Shown: positions 34,440 to 46,910, counted from the stretch's first letter. The stretch: 64,000 bases of DNA from Ricordea florida (GCA_949710005.1 OX453282.1:10926736-10990735), one strand, 5' to 3'. Notes: a model not told the origin generated them from the sequence alone. Numbers and translations are program-made.

Positions 34440-35230
34440 GTTTTATTAAGTGAGAAAAGATCAAGATTTTTTCAAATCTGACCAGGCCATAGATTCATTA
34501 TGTTCTCTTTCACAAAGACATTTCCAAATGCAAAAAATACAAAGCCCCTTGTTACATAACCTGCCATCATCCCAGTTCACTCACCTTACCAGCTTGTGCA
34601 ATTTTTTACTCCTTGAAAAAATTACTTGTGCTCATTTATTCCAAACTGCTCCCAAAACCACTTGAATACCTATACTAATAATACACATGCAAAAAATTCA
34701 ACATGCTGCCTGGCTGAAAGCACATCAATTAACCCCAAACAGTGCAAAGTTAAAACTGAGTGCAGAAAGTTGAAATTAAATTGAGTGCAGAAAGTTTACA
34801 TAAAATTTTTTCATGTATATTATTAACAAGTAATCAAAGTATTTCGAGTACAATTTGGTATAAATAAGCAATCTTAATGTTTTCAAAGACAACAAATTGC
34901 ACTTGCCCTACAGGCTATGCAATTTCTTCAGTCTTTGAACAATTTACTTGTGTTCATTTATTCCAAATTGCACTTGAAATCATTTGATTACTTATACTAA
35001 TAATATACATGATAAATTTCAACACGTTGATTGGCTGAGAACACTTCAGTTAGTCCCAAACAGTGCAGAAAGTTGAATTTGAGTACAGAAATTTGAAATT
35101 AAATTTTTGCACATATATTATTATGTATGAAAGAGCACTTGTAACTTTTAAGAGATAACAAATGCACTAGCACTGTACTTATTTATTTAAAATTGCACTT
35201 GAAACCATTTGAGTACCTATACAAATCAGG
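34440..35230. repeat. Imperfect tandem copies of a dispersed repeat
   Basis: The segment ACTTGTGYTCATTTATTCCAAA ... CACTTGAAAYCATTTGATTACCTATACTAATAATA ... AACAGTGCAGAAAGTTGAA occurs at 34624 and again at 34946 (offset 322). A partial third copy lies around 35170-35222. Confidence 0.7.
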
Positions 35231-35499
35231 ATGAGAGGATTACTATAAGCACGATAATCGATGCCAAGAGATCCTTCCTTACTTTAGAAATCATTCTGCG
35301 CTTCCCAGCGAGTAAACCTTAAAAATTCTTACCATATATTGCCACGGAAACTTAAACCTTTGTTACATTTTGTGTCTCATTAGCTTGAGCGCGAAACGTG
35401 TCAGGAGAACTACGTATTTATTTGGATTTCCCGCGAAGGAATCGCGCAGTTTTGCAGGGTCTTCGCCATGACGAACGCGGAACTGAGGCTGAGGCAATG

Positions 35500-36514
<1,015 letters not shown>

Positions 36515-36637
36515 GCGGGGATGAACTTGGGCGACGGGCCGATCGCCGAGGATGACTACAGTGTATATCAGTATATGCTTCAATTTTGTTGTTTTATTTG
36601 TTAGGGAAATGCTTTAATCAAAAGGAGGAGGATTTTT

Positions 36638-36773
36638 GGCAAGATTTCCGTACCGGTCCCTACTTCATTATGCATGCACCAGATGAATTGTAAACATATT
36701 TTTGTTATTGCAGAATGAAACAATATGGCTACAGCATGCATAATGAAGTAGGGACCTGTGCGGAAATCATTCC
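36638..36773. mobile_element. Fold-back MITE, copy A
   Basis: 136 bases, from GGCAAGATTTCCG to CGGAAATCATTCC, with inner arms CAGGTCCCTACTTCATTATGCATG (left, one mismatch) and its complement on the right. The outer six bases differ between the ends in the same way as in copy B, so they belong to the element. Confidence 0.8.
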
Positions 36774-37159
36774 GGATTTTTTTGTGGTATTTGTGAAATA
36801 CTAGGCAGAGCAACAAGAAAATGTTATTGAAAGTGCACTGGCCGTCACTACGATGACGTCAACAATCTGTTTCTGCACGGCAGTCCGTCTTGGATATGAA
36901 ACTGAAAAGAATTTCCCGCAAAGCTCTGGAATAGAAAACCGTTGGATCTAGGTAAGACTTGCGGCAGAAATGGGAAAAATTGAATCAGCACGCCACAGCT
37001 GCAGATTGCAGCCTACGCGCGCAAGGAAGCCTGGATCAGATTCTGAGAAGTCATGTGGTCACCATCATTTACTTTTATTGATAAGACATAAATGTCCTTA
37101 ATACACTGCATCTCCAAATTTTTAACCTTTTAAGAGTAAAATTCAGTGCAAAGAAGGAT

Positions 37160-37312
37160 GGAATGATTTCTGCACAGGTCCCTACTTCATTATGCCTGCT
37201 GTAGCCATACTGTTTCATTTTGTAATAACAAGAAATGTTTACATGTGTATTACCCTAAACAATTCATCTGCTACATGCATAATGACGTAGGGACCTGTGT
37301 GGAAATCTTGCC
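37160..37312. mobile_element. Fold-back MITE, copy B (opposite orientation)
   Basis: 153 bases, from GGAATGATTTCTG to GGAAATCTTGCC, the reverse complement layout of copy A. Arms and centre match copy A (ATGAATTG / CAATTCAT, ATGAAACA / TGTTTCAT). Confidence 0.8.
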
Positions 37313-37720
37313 AGAACGTTGAACTAAAATGTGGCAATCTACAATAATTTTAGAATAACACTCACTACTGTACATTATGCTAATGCAAGGACCTTCATTA
37401 AAAGCATATAACTTATAACTTATTATAACATGTTGTCCTACATGTACATGTACTGTAAGTAAGGTAATATTGCTTGTAATCTACTGTATTTGAGTATTTT
37501 ACATGACTATAAAAGTGGCTTCCAACATACCTAGAGAAACAGTGACAGAAATCATTTGCCCCGTGCATCATTAGACAGTGTGTCACAGAAGGTTAACAGC
37601 TGTTGTGTAGTATGTATAAATTATTTTGTGCTCTTTCCAGAGTCACAATATTATACATATTATTAAGGTACTCTACATTATTGAAGTGTTACCACGTCAT
37701 GGTATTTTTTTTTTATTAAT
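37313..37720. other. No gene recognised
   Basis: AT-rich sequence between copy B of the fold-back MITE and the LINE fragment; nothing supported. Confidence 0.4.
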
Positions 37721-37828
37721 TTATTCCATTCCAGAATTACACAAGAAGTACACAAGTAAGAGTAGAAATGGAAAAGGGCAAAAATATAGCAAGCTAACTG
37801 GATGCCCTTCTTTAATTGACAATAAAAA

Positions 37829-38122
37829 TTAGGGTAAAAAAGTTAAACTTGACATAGGAGAGGAAGAAGTATGAATTAATTGATATTCAGCAAAATAATA
37901 TTGAAAGAGTGCTTTTTTAAAATGTTTTCTAGTCGCTAAGTTGCGTATAGATAAAGGAAGGTCATTCCAATAGTAACATCCAATAACAGTGGGGCAAAAT
38001 TTCCTTATGTTTATTCTGGAGAAACCGGGGTTTAAGTGTTGTAAGGATGCACTTCGAGTAGCGTAGTTATGTTGCTCAGATACCAGAGATACGGTGTCAT
38101 GGCATTTACTTCGTGTTACCAC
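37829..38122 (-). pseudogene. LINE RT C-terminal fragment (CR1/L2-like)
   Basis: Open piece of 97 codons with HNYATRSASLQHLNP, RKFCPTVIGCYYWNDLPLSIRN and KHFKKALFQYYFAEYQ. This is the tail that follows the thumb in CR1/L2/jockey-type LINE polymerases (Y-N-T-R ... G ... W-N-x-L-P ... F-K). A T-rich stretch at about 37685-37720 lies where the 3' end of a minus-strand LINE would be. RT motifs are absent, so this is a short 5'-truncated copy. Confidence 0.65.
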
Positions 38123-38149
38123 ATTATGGCTAGTAATTTTACATTACAA

Positions 38150-39440
38150 AAGATGCTTAAACAGGTACTGAAACCAAAAGTTATTTAAGGTCTTATTTGG
38201 TTATTCTCAGTACACTTTGTTTAAGTTAGTTTCTTTGTCGGCTGCCTGGTACGAAAACCCCAAAACCCTAAGGGAAAAATGGGAACGTACTCCCCAACCA
38301 AATGCAAGCACAACAACCCTTGGGGGTTAAGGGTATAAAATCAGGTCCATTTTGCTTTTAAACCATTTTAACCTATTATGTACATGATTGGATTTCAAGA
38401 AAAGAAAGAAAGTGGTGTTATCTTGTTGTTGCCATTGTGACTGCTACTGCAAACAAACCATTATTTAGTTCTCCCAAAGGCTGATAAAAACTGTCTAGTA
38501 AACATTCATCTACAGTAATATACACATTCTGACAACAACTTGCTCGAGAATTGGGAAATGACTATAATAACACTCTGTAGTCCAATTAGATGGCATACTT
38601 ACAACTATTTAAATGATCATATAAGTCAAATGAAAATCGCTCCAAATAAATTATACTTCCTTGAATATCTCTGCATGTTCCAAACAAAAATACTGCCAGT
38701 AGACTAAATTTTTTTTCCATGTTGCTGCATGTAATTGTTGGGAAGTGAAGTATGAAAAATGATTCCATTACAGCAAAAGAAGACCTGAAATTAACAAACT
38801 CTCATTTCTTGTAGGTGCTTTTAAGGTAATCTCCCTGTGCTGTTGGAGAATCATGTGCCATGCCCTTGAAAGGTGAGAAAACCTATAACATAACTGAATA
38901 ACATCTAACAACAACCATCATGTTTGTGTGTAATTGCCCATTTTCTCTTCATGTCAGGAATGTCAGCAAAATTTCATTGCAAAGAGAGATGCACTGTCCA
39001 TCTATTCTCAGTAACAGAAATTTTATAATGAAATGACTTTAATAAAGAAATGACTTCCTGGAGCAATATCTAGCCATTTTGTCTTAATGTAAAAATTTCC
39101 AAAAAAATGTGGGCCTGGTTTGTGATGTACATGGCAGATGCAAGTGTTTTCTTGATCATCCCTGAAAGATAGTTATAGTAGTAGGACTTTTTTCAATTTC
39201 ATTCAATTTGGCAAAATACAGGTGCGCTGTCTTTTTTCACCTCTAATTCCTTTTTTTAGTTTTCTTAAGGCACTTTAAAAAATTGGGTTCACTATTACTG
39301 CATGTCGACTCCTCTATCCATTTCTAATAATTATTATAAAAAAATGCTTTTCACTTGCGATAGTATTATTGAAATAGGCTTTACTCACTTTGAAGTTGGT
39401 TGATTTTCTTGTTTGTGTATTTTCAAATGTGTGGAAAGCT
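38150..39440. other. No gene recognised; intron-like sequence near the right end
   Basis: No supported coding sequence. The stretch at about 39375-39440 (TTGATTTTCTTGTTTGTGT ... TTTTCAAATRTGT) recurs near 40755 and 51125, so it belongs to the repeated gene-family cluster described to its right. Confidence 0.5.
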
Positions 39441-39460
39441 AATCCTGTTTCCCTAAGTAC

Positions 39461-40690
39461 CTTTTACACAATTCCCTCTCAATGGGTTGCAGACTTTTTC
39501 AATTTCACTTGTTGATTGTTGCTGCCAATTTGGTCGTTTCAGAAAGGAAGATACAAGCATCTTAGATGCCTCTCCACCACGTCTTTTGTTGAAAATGATA
39601 ACCCTGCAAAGTGTACTCTCAGCAAGGTGGCCCCAGGTCTGCATGGCTGGATTGTCTGCTAAGCCTTTGATGTTTTCCTTCATTCTTTGAAGGAGATGTT
39701 TTCGCAGGACTTCTAGGTCTTTAGTCAATGGAAGGAGATCAGTTGTATTAAATTTTCGGCCTTGGATGGTTGAAAGGGAATGATGAGTGATTTTGTCACC
39801 CCATTCAGACTCCATACGTTTTTCAAGGTTCTCTTGCTCTTGTAGTAGAACTTGGTCTTTTTCTCTCAGGGCTCTTCCCTTCAATATGGAAATACACTTT
39901 TTGAGTGAGTAGCCCAACTTGAGTGCCAAGGATGGGGTACCCACTGTGTTCTCTCTTCCAGTATTTTCAAAACTGCATAGCGTTTTAACAGCAGCTACAA
40001 TGCGGTCAAAGCATTCTGGCTTTAGGAAATCTGCAAGGCCTAATCTTGCTTCCTCAATTTCTTCCTGTCGTAGCTGAATCAGAAGCCTTGAAAGCTGTCT
40101 CATGCCCTGTGACACCTCATGAAGGCGTTCCCTGCCAAGTTTCTCTGCAGTAATGGAACCATATGTCTTAATTAACAGGTCATTTCTTGCAGCAATAGAG
40201 ATTTTATCACATTTCATCATAGCAATGACTTCCTGAAGCAATACACTGTCAGTTAGTTTTGTGTCTTTAATTAGGAGCATCTTGCTTTTCTCATGGATTC
40301 TTTGGCACTTTTATACTTGATCATCTTCTTTGCTGCTCTTTTTTCTGAAGCTGCATGACTTGCAATGGTGTGAGAGTTCACTTTTACGGATAAACACATA
40401 GCAGAAGCAACAGGGCAGAAATTCGTCTGGACCGCTGTCATCTAACTCTGTTGGTCTTCTTTTGACAATTATTTGGCCAGCATCGATTTCCCGAACTTTA
40501 ATGTTGTGGTGATAGTTTCCCATATTCCTTAGTTTCTCAAGCTGTAGTTTTCTTTCTTTGGATCCAGTTTTTAAAGCAATTGCCTTGGCCACTTCTGGTT
40601 CATTAGAATGAACATTCATGTAGTGTCTGGCAATTTTACTGTACAGCTTTTCTTAATAAAAGCAGGCTTGCTTTTTGTCATAGATGCGAG
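39461..40690 (-). pseudogene. Zinc-finger and central-domain exon of a tyrosine-recombinase-like gene family
   Basis: One minus-strand frame with few breaks. It starts with a zinc-finger-like stretch (ACFY, stop in place of an expected Cys, EKLYSKIARHYMNVHSNE), then NYHHNIKVREI, a Cys/His cluster (CCFCYVFIRKSELSHHCKSC), a stop near 40311, and a conserved helical region of about 270 residues (LLQEVIAMMKCDKISIAARN, TPSLALKLGYSLKKCISILK, ESTLCRVIIFNKRRGGEAS). Near the end one base is lost and the sense continues as QPIERELCKR before a good donor AAAAG/GTACTT at 39461. I recall many uncharacterised coral and fish proteins of this layout. Its function is unknown. Two stops and one frameshift make this copy a pseudogene. 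Confidence 0.7.
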
Positions 40691-40809
40691 TGTTTTCCTT
40701 GCTTTTCTTTACCTTGGAAGTATCAGCTGATGATTAAGAAACAGTAGAATAGAGATGTTTTCCTGTTTGTGTTATTTTCAAATATGTAGCATGCTAATCA
40801 GAGTTCAAT

Positions 40810-41577
40810 TGAATACTTTATACAGAAGTGGCAACATCGTGCAATCAGCATGGGATATGACCAGTAGGAACATTGACATGATGGGTATAAGTGAAACACA
40901 TTGGACAGGGTAAGGAGAAGTGCATCTTGCAGAAGGGGAAACCATCATCTATTCTGGAAGAGATGACGACAATCACAGAGAGTGAGTAGGTATTTTAATG
41001 TCAAAAGAAGCAACTAGAGCTTTGATGGAATGGGCCCCTGTTAGTGAAAAGATTATTCAAGCCCGATTCTACTCTAAACACATTAAGCTGACAATTGTGC
41101 ATATCTGTGCGCCAACAGAAGATTCAGATGAGGAGGTAAAGGATGAGTTCTATAAAATTATGCAACTGCAGAATGTACTGGATCATAGGAAGTTCCATGA
41201 CATCCCAATTGTCACGGGAGACATGAATGCTAAGGTGGGAGAAGAAAACTTGGGACTATGACAGAGTGCTTGGCAGACATGGGTTGGGGAGATGGAGTGA
41301 CAACGGGGAAAGGCTTTGTGAAATATGCGACGTGAATGAGCTAGTTATAACTGGAACACTGTTCCCACACAAAAGCATACACAAGGCCGCATGGATCTCG
41401 CCGAATAGAAATACCAGGAATCAGATAGATCATGTGCTAGTAAGTAAACGATTTAGGAATTCAGTGAAGGACACCATGGTGTATAGGTCTGCAGACATCG
41501 GAAGTGACCACTATCTTGTATGTACGGAGGTAAAACTGTGGCTGAGAAGGCATCTTAATGAAAGGAGGGGCACATGA
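40810..41577 (+). pseudogene. RTE LINE endonuclease domain
   Basis: Reads MGISETHWTG, then HICAPTEDSDEEVKDEF, DIPIVTGDMNAKVG, RNTRNQIDHVLVSKRF and SADIGSDHYLVCTEVKL. These are the conserved AP-endonuclease motifs, including the G-D-M-N, Q-I-D-H and S-D-H-Y boxes with catalytic Asp/Asn/His in place. A stop near 40908 and a frame change near 41260 split it. In the RTE group this domain nicks the target DNA to prime reverse transcription. Confidence 0.85.
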
Positions 41578-42249
41578 GTCAAGTATGATACAGACAAGCT
41601 GACAAATGAAAATATCCCGAGGAAGTTTACAATCACTTTGAGGAACTGGTATGAATTGCTGCAAGATGAAGGTTCATTTGCAGAGGAAGAGGAAGAAGTT
41701 GAACACGACTTCCAAGTAATGAAGAAGTAATAGAGGTTGCAGAGGAAGTACTGGGTAGACCTAGCAAGAATAAAAAACCATGGATAAGTGAAGAGTCCTG
41801 GTACCTCGTAGATCAGAGAGAGAGGATTAATAAGAGGATCCTTTCCACACGTTTGGAGAGGGTGAAGGAATAGCTTAGTGTGAAATATGTAGAAAAGAAT
41901 AAGGAGGTGAAGAGGAGCATAAAGGCAGACAAAAGGAAATGGCTTGACAATATTGCAAAAGAAGCTGAAGAAGCTGCTAGAAGTCAGCACATGAAGACTC
42001 TTAACGGACTCACAAAGACACTGTGCAAGGAAAGATCCAGGCAGAGCGTAGCAGTAATGGACAAAGAGGGAAAGCTGTTGGGCGGATCGAAAGAAGGAAT
42101 TACAGGCAAGATGGACTGAGCATTTTGAGGAGGTGCTGAACAGGGAAGACCCAACAAACCCAATAACAAGTGAGGATTAGTGTGACTTGGAATTCAGCAA
42201 AATAATCGAGGAGATAATTAAGTTAATGAGTTAATGAAGTTAATGAGCT

Positions 42250-42499
42250 AACAATAAGTGAAGTAGAGGCAATAATGAAGCCATTAAACAATGGCAAGGC
42301 TCCTGGAATTGATTCAATCACAGCCGAGCTTTTGAAAGCAAGTATAGGTTTTTTAGGACAAAACGTACATCAACTGATAGTGAAGATATGGAAAAAGGAG
42401 ACAATCCCAGAATGCTGGAAGAGAGGCCTCATTATCAAGCTAGCAAAGAAAGGAAATGTCAAAGAATGTAAGAACTCAAGAGGTATTACCCTACTGTCT
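42250..42499 (+). pseudogene. RTE LINE RT, N-terminal part
   Basis: Reads EVEAIMKPLNNGKAPGID, ITAELLKASI and IPECWKRGLIIKLAKKGN, then SRGITLLS at the point where Gypsy-1 enters. NGKAPGID is the hallmark first block of RTE/L1-type RTs. The sense resumes on the far side of Gypsy-1. Confidence 0.85.
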
Positions 42500-42640
42500 T
42501 GTAAAGATTTGTCAAAGACAGCGAGCATTTAGAACTGATTTTATTGTAAGATCGTGAACCCGAATGTCACGCAACGGGGAAGGTCATTGCATAACAATAA
42601 TTACAAAGATCACATGCTAATCACGAGGCATCTCGACACA
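42500..42640 (-). repeat. 3' LTR of Gypsy-1
   Basis: 141-bp direct repeat of 46992-47132, with target duplication TGTCT outside it (42495-42499). Confidence 0.95.
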
Positions 42641-42651
42641 CCCTTCCTCTT
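42641..42651 (-). promoter_or_regulatory. Polypurine tract of Gypsy-1
   Basis: The minus strand reads AAGAGGAAGGG immediately before the 3' LTR. Confidence 0.8.
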
Positions 42652-42788
42652 ATGCAAAAAGAACAAAACAGGTCACTAAATATTTGACGTTCTCTAAATG
42701 TCCAACGCTCAATGTTATGGTTGCTAATTTATAAAATGATCAGAACTCAACATCAAAACAGGCCATCAATCTCAATGTTCAATCTCAA

Positions 42789-45700
42789 TCAAGTCATCAC
42801 ATAATCATTCATCCATGCTGGGCGTTGACAGCTCCGGCTGGATCTGCGGGGACTGGTAATCGTCGAAGAGCCCGGTACGGCTGCTTCTACAGGCTCACTT
42901 GAAGGGGATGCTTCCTGACTGGGACCCATGGGTGCGGTCTGGTTCTGTTCCCTTGGGGCTGTGTGGTCAGTGTCATCGGAAGGCTGAGCCTTATGGTCAT
43001 CTGTGCTCTGGGGTTCATCTGACGCGATCAGTTGACGGCGGTTTCGTCTGTAAACAGAGTCCCCAATTTGCACTTTGTAGCTTCGCGGACCAGCCTCACC
43101 AACACAGGTGCCCGCCGTCCATGTGGTGTTCCCTGGCAGTCGCATACGCACGGATTGTCCAGGTATAATTGGCTGAAGTGGCTTCGTGTGTCTGTTGTAG
43201 AAGTGCTGTTGGCGCCGCTTCATGCCCATTATGGCTCTCGTTTCTTCTTCTGTTGAGTGTCGCGGCTGAAGCAATGTACCGGACACCGGCAACAAGGTCT
43301 TACAACGCCGACCGAAGAGGCGTTGTGCTGGGCTTGTTCCAACACCTTCTGTTGGTGTATTCCGCCAATCCAGTAGGGCAAGGTACTCAGACTGGCCCGA
43401 TGCTTTGCATTTTTTGAAGAGGCGCTTGACCGTCTGGACAGCATTCTCCGCTTTCCCATTAGATTGTGGGTAGCGAGGCGACGACGTGTGGTGTTCAAAA
43501 GACCAGGTTTCTGCAAAGACTGCGAACTCAGCTGATGCAAATTGGGTACCATTGTCCGTAACAAGGACATCAGGGATGCCATATCGTGCAAACACTTCTT
43601 TCATCTCTTTGATAACACTTCTCGATGTCACAATGTTAATGCGGGCGACTTCGATGAAGTTTCTGTAGTAATCTGTAATGACTAGCAATGTACGGCCATC
43701 CAATTCACAGAGATCTGCAGCCACCTTTGACCATGGTCGTGCCACCATTTCATGTGGCTGTAGTGGTTCTTTGCCAGGAGCACTTCGATGCGTGAGACAG
43801 ACATCACACTTGGATACGTACTCCTTTAATTCGGTAGCCATACGAGGCCCGTAAAGGGTGTCTCGAGCTCTCCGAATGCAGCCTTCGACACCAATGTGAG
43901 AGGCGTGTGTAACAGCCATGAGTTCCTTACGTAAGGTCACTGGAACTACCAATTGCTGCCCTTTGAAAACGAGATCCCCCTGAACCGTCAACTCGTCACG
44001 AAAGTCAAAGTATGGGTACAGACATTCAGGGGTCTCCTTCCGACTATCAGGCCAACCATTCTGAATGGTGTGCCGTAGTTGTTGTAACACTGGATCATCA
44101 GCAGAAGCATGTTTGATTTGCTGCCAGCGTGCTTTGCTCACAGGGAGGGAGATTCTGTGGTCGATGTCTTCCAGCTTTTGAGAGAAGTGGCATGAATTAA
44201 CTTCAGGAAGGTATGCTCTACTAAGGGTGTCCGCTAAGAACATCTCTTTTCCTTTCTTGTAGTTGATCCTCAGGTTGTACTTCTGTGTTTTCATCAGCAT
44301 GCGTTGCAGACGTTTCGGTGCTGAATGGAGAGGCTTGAGTGCAATGTTTTCCAACGGCTTGTGGTCAGTTTCAATAGTAACCATGTAACGGCCAAAGATG
44401 TATGCCTCAAACCTGTCACAGGCGAACACGATAGCTAGCATCTCTTTCTCGATTTGCGCATACCGAGTTTCTGCAGGTGTGAGTGCCCGGGATGCGTAAG
44501 CCACAGGCTGGCCATTTTGGGTCAATGCTGCTCCTAATCCAGATTGTGAAGAATCACACTGGATTGTGGCTTCTTCCTTCAAATTGTAGTACCGAAGCAC
44601 TGGTGTAGTGGTGACGGCTTTCTTAAGTGTGTCCAACGCTGTCTGTTGGGGACTTTCCCAGGTCCAATCCACGTCGTTTTGAGTCAGCTCTCGCAGTGGC
44701 TTGGTTATATCTGAGAGATGCGGCAAGAACTTGCTTAGGTATTGTGCTAGACCTAACAGTCTCTGTACTCCCGCTTTGTCTGTGGGCGCAGGCATCTCAG
44801 TTATGGCTCTGACTTTGGCTGGGTCTACGCATAAGCCTTCATCTGTGGCTATGTGCCCAATAAATGGCACCTCCTTCTGCCGAAGAGCGAACTTGTCTGT
44901 GTTAAGGACAACCCCCTGGGCTTCACAACGCTGCAGGAATGTCATGAGGTTCTTATCATGGTCGTGAACGGCTTCCAGATGCGTGTGTCCAAATCCGACA
45001 ACCACAAAGTCATCTGCGATGACCTCCACACCATGCAGGCCCTCGATAAGTTCATGCATCCGTCTTTGGAATACTTCTGGGGCCGAGCTGATTCCGAAAG
45101 GCATTCTTTTCCAACGGAAACGCCCAAATGGTGTTTGAAATGTTGTGAGGAACGATGATTTCTCGTCCAACACAACGTGCCAAAAGCCACTTCGAACATC
45201 TAATTTTGTGAAGACTTTGGCCCCATAAAGGCGTGTAGCGACATCCTCAATGGTGGGGAGAGGGTAATGTTCCCGAAGGATTCCCCGATTCAAGTCCTTC
45301 GGATCCAGGCAAATTCGTAACTTGCCATTTGCCTTGGGGACTACGACCATTGAACTAACCCACGCTGTTGGGATGGTCACGGCTTCGATAATATCTTGCT
45401 GGTGAAGGTCATCTAAAGTTACCTTGAGTTTGTCTCTCAATGCAACTGGCACCCTGCGGGGTGCGTTCTGTACTGGGTCTACCTCAGTATCGATTCTGAT
45501 GCGATATACACCTTCCATTTTGCCAACGTTGGCTCTGAAGACTTTTGGATACCTTCTAAGTAAGTCATCTTTGGAGAGAGGAGAGTGACGTGACGTCTCG
45601 CCACTTGTGCCGTCCACTGTGTAAACAGGAAAACTTCCAGTACTCAGTTTGTGTAGTTCATCATTGTCAATGTACTTGATGATTTTCATTCCAATGCATG

Positions 45701-45842
45701 CTTTTCTTCCCAAGAGCGGCCGTATTTCGGTACTATCCACTAGTTTACAGTTGAGAAGACACTGGTAGTCACCACGAGAGACGTGAATTTGAACTTCACC
45801 TACTACAGGAATTTTCGAGCCCCCATACGCTACGATCGCTGT
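42789..45842 (-). CDS. Gypsy-1 RT, RNase H, integrase
   Basis: In the same frame as gag, beyond the TAG. Counting from 45740: RT with LRICLDPKDLN, LDVRSGFWHV and GVEVIADDFVVVG (ADD near residue 240 in place of the common YxDD), RNase H near 395 (IQCDSSQSGLGAAL, TDHKPLE), the integrase zinc domain HASHIGVEGC ... CDVCLTH (near 645), core acidic residues in VITDYY, LVTDNGTQFA and GKAENAVQTVK (near 690-762), and the short C-terminal domain (SYKVQIGDSVYRRNRRQL). All catalytic acidic residues are present. The C-terminal tail is low in complexity with no chromodomain. Confidence 0.93.
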   Translation of the reverse strand, partial: TAIVAYGGSKIPVVGEVQIHVSRGDYQCLLNCKLVDSTEIRPLLGRKACIGMKIIKYIDNDELHKLSTGSFPVYTVDGTSGETSRHSPLSKDDLLRRYPKVFRANVGKMEGVYRIRIDTEVDPVQNAPRRVPVALRDKLKVTLDDLHQQDIIEAVTIPTAWVSSMVVVPKANGKLRICLDPKDLNRGILREHYPLPTIEDVATRLYGAKVFTKLDVRSGFWHVVLDEKSSFLTTFQTPFGRFRWKRMPFGISSAPEVFQRRMHELIEGLHGVEVIADDFVVVGFGHTHLEAVHDHDKNLMTFLQRCEAQGVVLNTDKFALRQKEVPFIGHIATDEGLCVDPAKVRAITEMPAPTDKAGVQRLLGLAQYLSKFLPHLSDITKPLRELTQNDVDWTWESPQQTALDTLKKAVTTTPVLRYYNLKEEATIQCDSSQSGLGAALTQNGQPVAYASRALTPAETRYAQIEKEMLAIVFACDRFEAYIFGRYMVTIETDHKPLENIALKPLHSAPKRLQRMLMKTQKYNLRINYKKGKEMFLADTLSRAYLPEVNSCHFSQKLEDIDHRISLPVSKARWQQIKHASADDPVLQQLRHTIQNGWPDSRKETPECLYPYFDFRDELTVQGDLVFKGQQLVVPVTLRKELMAVTHASHIGVEGCIRRARDTLYGPRMATELKEYVSKCDVCLTHRSAPGKEPLQPHEMVARPWSKVAADLCELDGRTLLVITDYYRNFIEVARINIVTSRSVIKEMKEVFARYGIPDVLVTDNGTQFASAEFAVFAETWSFEHHTSSPRYPQSNGKAENAVQTVKRLFKKCKASGQSEYLALLDWRNTPTEGVGTSPAQRLFGRRCKTLLPVSGTLLQPRHSTEEETRAIMGMKRRQQHFYNRHTKPLQPIIPGQSVRMRLPGNTTWTAGTCVGEAGPRSYKVQIGDSVYRRNRRQLIASDEPQSTDDHKAQPSDDTDHTAPREQNQTAPMGPSQEASPSSEPVEAAVPGSSTITSPRRSSRSCQRPAWMNDYVMT

Positions 45843-46910
45843 CTAATATTGCTTCACATGCTCGAAGCCGACGTCTTTGGTCGCTTTCTTGTAAAGGTGT
45901 ACGGGGATGACATTGCATTGAGCGCCTGTGTCTGGTTGGAAACGTAGAAAGTTCCCAGATTTCAGCTTGAGGGTGACCAGCTGAGAATCATCGAGCTGTA
46001 CTGCAGCGATATCAGAGATGCTGTAGATTTCGTCACACTCGGTATCTTCCGTTTCCTCGTGGTCCACAGCTCTTACTGTTTGGCTGTTTTTGTTTCTATT
46101 GGCCCACGCTCCTCTGCTCCTGCACATGGCTGCAAAATGGTTGTAAATTCCACACTTGGAGCACGTTCTTCTATATGCTGGACAGCTCTCTCTCTTCTTC
46201 GCATCGTGCGTTTTTCCACAGTTCCCACATTCCTTTGTGGCGGCATTCTTTCCTTCGTGTGTAGGCTGAAACTTGAAACCATATCTTTCGCTGCTAGCAC
46301 GAGGTTCTCTCTTGCTCGGTTGATTTACGGCGTTAACTTGTTTTGTTTCGGAACTTTCTTCCACAATTTTCATTTGCTCGGCTGTGCTCTCCGATGTGCG
46401 ACAAATCTCGTCTGTTTTCTTCAGCGTTAGACTTGTTTCGCGTAACAGTTGTCTTCTGACCTTTGCATCTCGTATTCCAAATACAAGACGATCTCGAAGA
46501 ATTTCTTCTGGCGTAATTGTATTGAAACTACAACCCTCAGCTAGCTTGCGTAGCGCCGTTCTGTATTGGTCGTAGGATTCTCCAGGCTCTTGAACCCTGC
46601 AGTTGAATCTGTAACGCTCAAAGGGTACATTTTGTCGCGGCTTGCAGTACGTGGCGAACTTCGTCAAGACTGGCTCGATTTTCTCGTTGTCGCCCTCGCT
46701 TTCCCAACCTGTGAACGTTGAATAAACTTCTCGGGCCTCTTCACCTATCACTGTCAGTAGGGTTGCCACTTGTATTTTCTCGTCCTTTTCGCTTAACTCT
46801 GTCGCCAAAGCATAACTTCTCCATGCTAGTTCGAATTTTTTCCATTTCTCGGCCGCGTTCGCATCATGTATCTCTAGCGGCGCAGGCGGCGGTAAATGTG
46901 ATGTCGCCAT
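45843..46910 (-). CDS. Gypsy-1 gag and start of protease
   Basis: 355 codons from ATG at 46910. The N-terminal capsid-like region has KWKKFELAWRSYALA, a motif typical of metazoan Gypsy gag, and FERYRFNCRVQEPGESYDQY. The Cys/His clusters CGNCGKTH and CSKCGIYNHFAAMC lie near residues 225-265. The protease active site FQPDTGAQCNVIP, with intact D-T-G, is near 327-339. The frame is stopped by a TAG inside the protease domain; the same frame continues beyond it with YGGSKIPVVGEVQIHV. Either a recent nonsense change or stop readthrough would explain this. Confidence 0.92.
   Translation of the reverse strand: MATSHLPPPAPLEIHDANAAEKWKKFELAWRSYALATELSEKDEKIQVATLLTVIGEEAREVYSTFTGWESEGDNEKIEPVLTKFATYCKPRQNVPFERYRFNCRVQEPGESYDQYRTALRKLAEGCSFNTITPEEILRDRLVFGIRDAKVRRQLLRETSLTLKKTDEICRTSESTAEQMKIVEESSETKQVNAVNQPSKREPRASSERYGFKFQPTHEGKNAATKECGNCGKTHDAKKRESCPAYRRTCSKCGIYNHFAAMCRSRGAWANRNKNSQTVRAVDHEETEDTECDEIYSISDIAAVQLDDSQLVTLKLKSGNFLRFQPDTGAQCNVIPVHLYKKATKDVGFEHVKQY

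Noticed and set aside
42789-43200. Chromodomain at the Gypsy-1 integrase C-terminus
   Set aside because: The tail is proline/serine-rich and lacks the aromatic chromodomain pattern.
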